Positions 5,162 to 5,196 of a stretch of DNA of 5,196 nucleotides are shown one piece after another. Numbering within the stretch: the first letter of the stretch is position 1; the number at the start of each line of letters is the position of its first letter. The stretch covers positions 1 through 5,196 of the forward strand of contig JAJNDJ010000082.1 in NCBI GenBank assembly GCA_021156345.1, written 5' to 3'. This DNA comes from Rubrobacteraceae bacterium (GTDB taxonomy: Bacteria; Actinomycetota; Rubrobacteria; Rubrobacterales; Rubrobacteraceae). The notes beneath the pieces are model-generated. The model had not been told where the DNA came from. It made no database searches and was given only the letters and a program-made list of their open reading frames with translations. Position numbers and translations under genes: made by a program.

Positions 5162-5196
5162 GCACTCCTTGCCTAGTGGTTCGGTATTGGGAGAAC

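Noticed and set aside
1..5196. tRNA, rRNA, CRISPR array, insertion-sequence or phage signals
   Set aside because: I found no cloverleaf, rRNA segment, regularly spaced repeat, transposase or integrase signature on either strand.

Overview
The window is GC-rich (about 60% by eye) and looks like bacterial chromosome from a Rubrobacter-like or otherwise deep-branching Actinomycetota lineage. This rests on the SnoaL-SpoIIE phosphatase fusion, the four-helix 'YYE…PPxPSxADxxYLxxYP' membrane sensor, the small orphan receiver and the actinobacterial-type ydaO leader. It is an inference; there is no rRNA or phylogenetic marker here.

Left part (1-1850, minus strand). A membrane sensor gene runs off the left edge (1-483), so only its N-terminal membrane domain is visible. 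A gene-free stretch of about 320 bp follows. Next comes a 38-codon small ORF (803-919) whose start overlaps the end of an uncharacterised 315-codon gene (903-1850). That protein contains an internal duplication of about 40 residues.

Middle (1851-2508). This 658-bp stretch has no convincing gene. It holds a possible -10 element for the 315-codon gene and many inverted repeats, including three dyads with centres about 32-35 bp apart.

Middle-right (2509-3640). A short minus-strand operon encodes a stand-alone response-regulator receiver (2877-3245), followed 14 bp later by a 117-residue protein (2509-2862) that resembles a receiver fold without its phosphoacceptor Asp. A dyad of 21 positions lies just upstream of the receiver gene, in a 395-bp divergent intergenic region.

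Right part (3641-5196, plus strand). A 390-codon PP2C-type (SpoIIE) phosphatase has a SnoaL/NTF2-like input domain and a coiled-coil linker, and is followed by a 9-bp stem-loop. Then comes a good sigma70-type promoter (TTGACA-17-TATACA) and a well-conserved ydaO/yuaA c-di-AMP riboswitch. The gene it controls starts beyond the right edge.

Taken together the window is mostly signal transduction: a membrane sensor, a receiver plus pseudo-receiver pair, a ligand-sensing phosphatase that could act in a partner-switch cascade, and a second-messenger riboswitch. No kinase, anti-sigma factor or STAS antagonist is present to close the circuit. The strongest discovery is the riboswitch. The receiver/pseudo-receiver pair, the internally duplicated 315-residue protein and the 38-residue small ORF are the most interesting uncharacterised parts.
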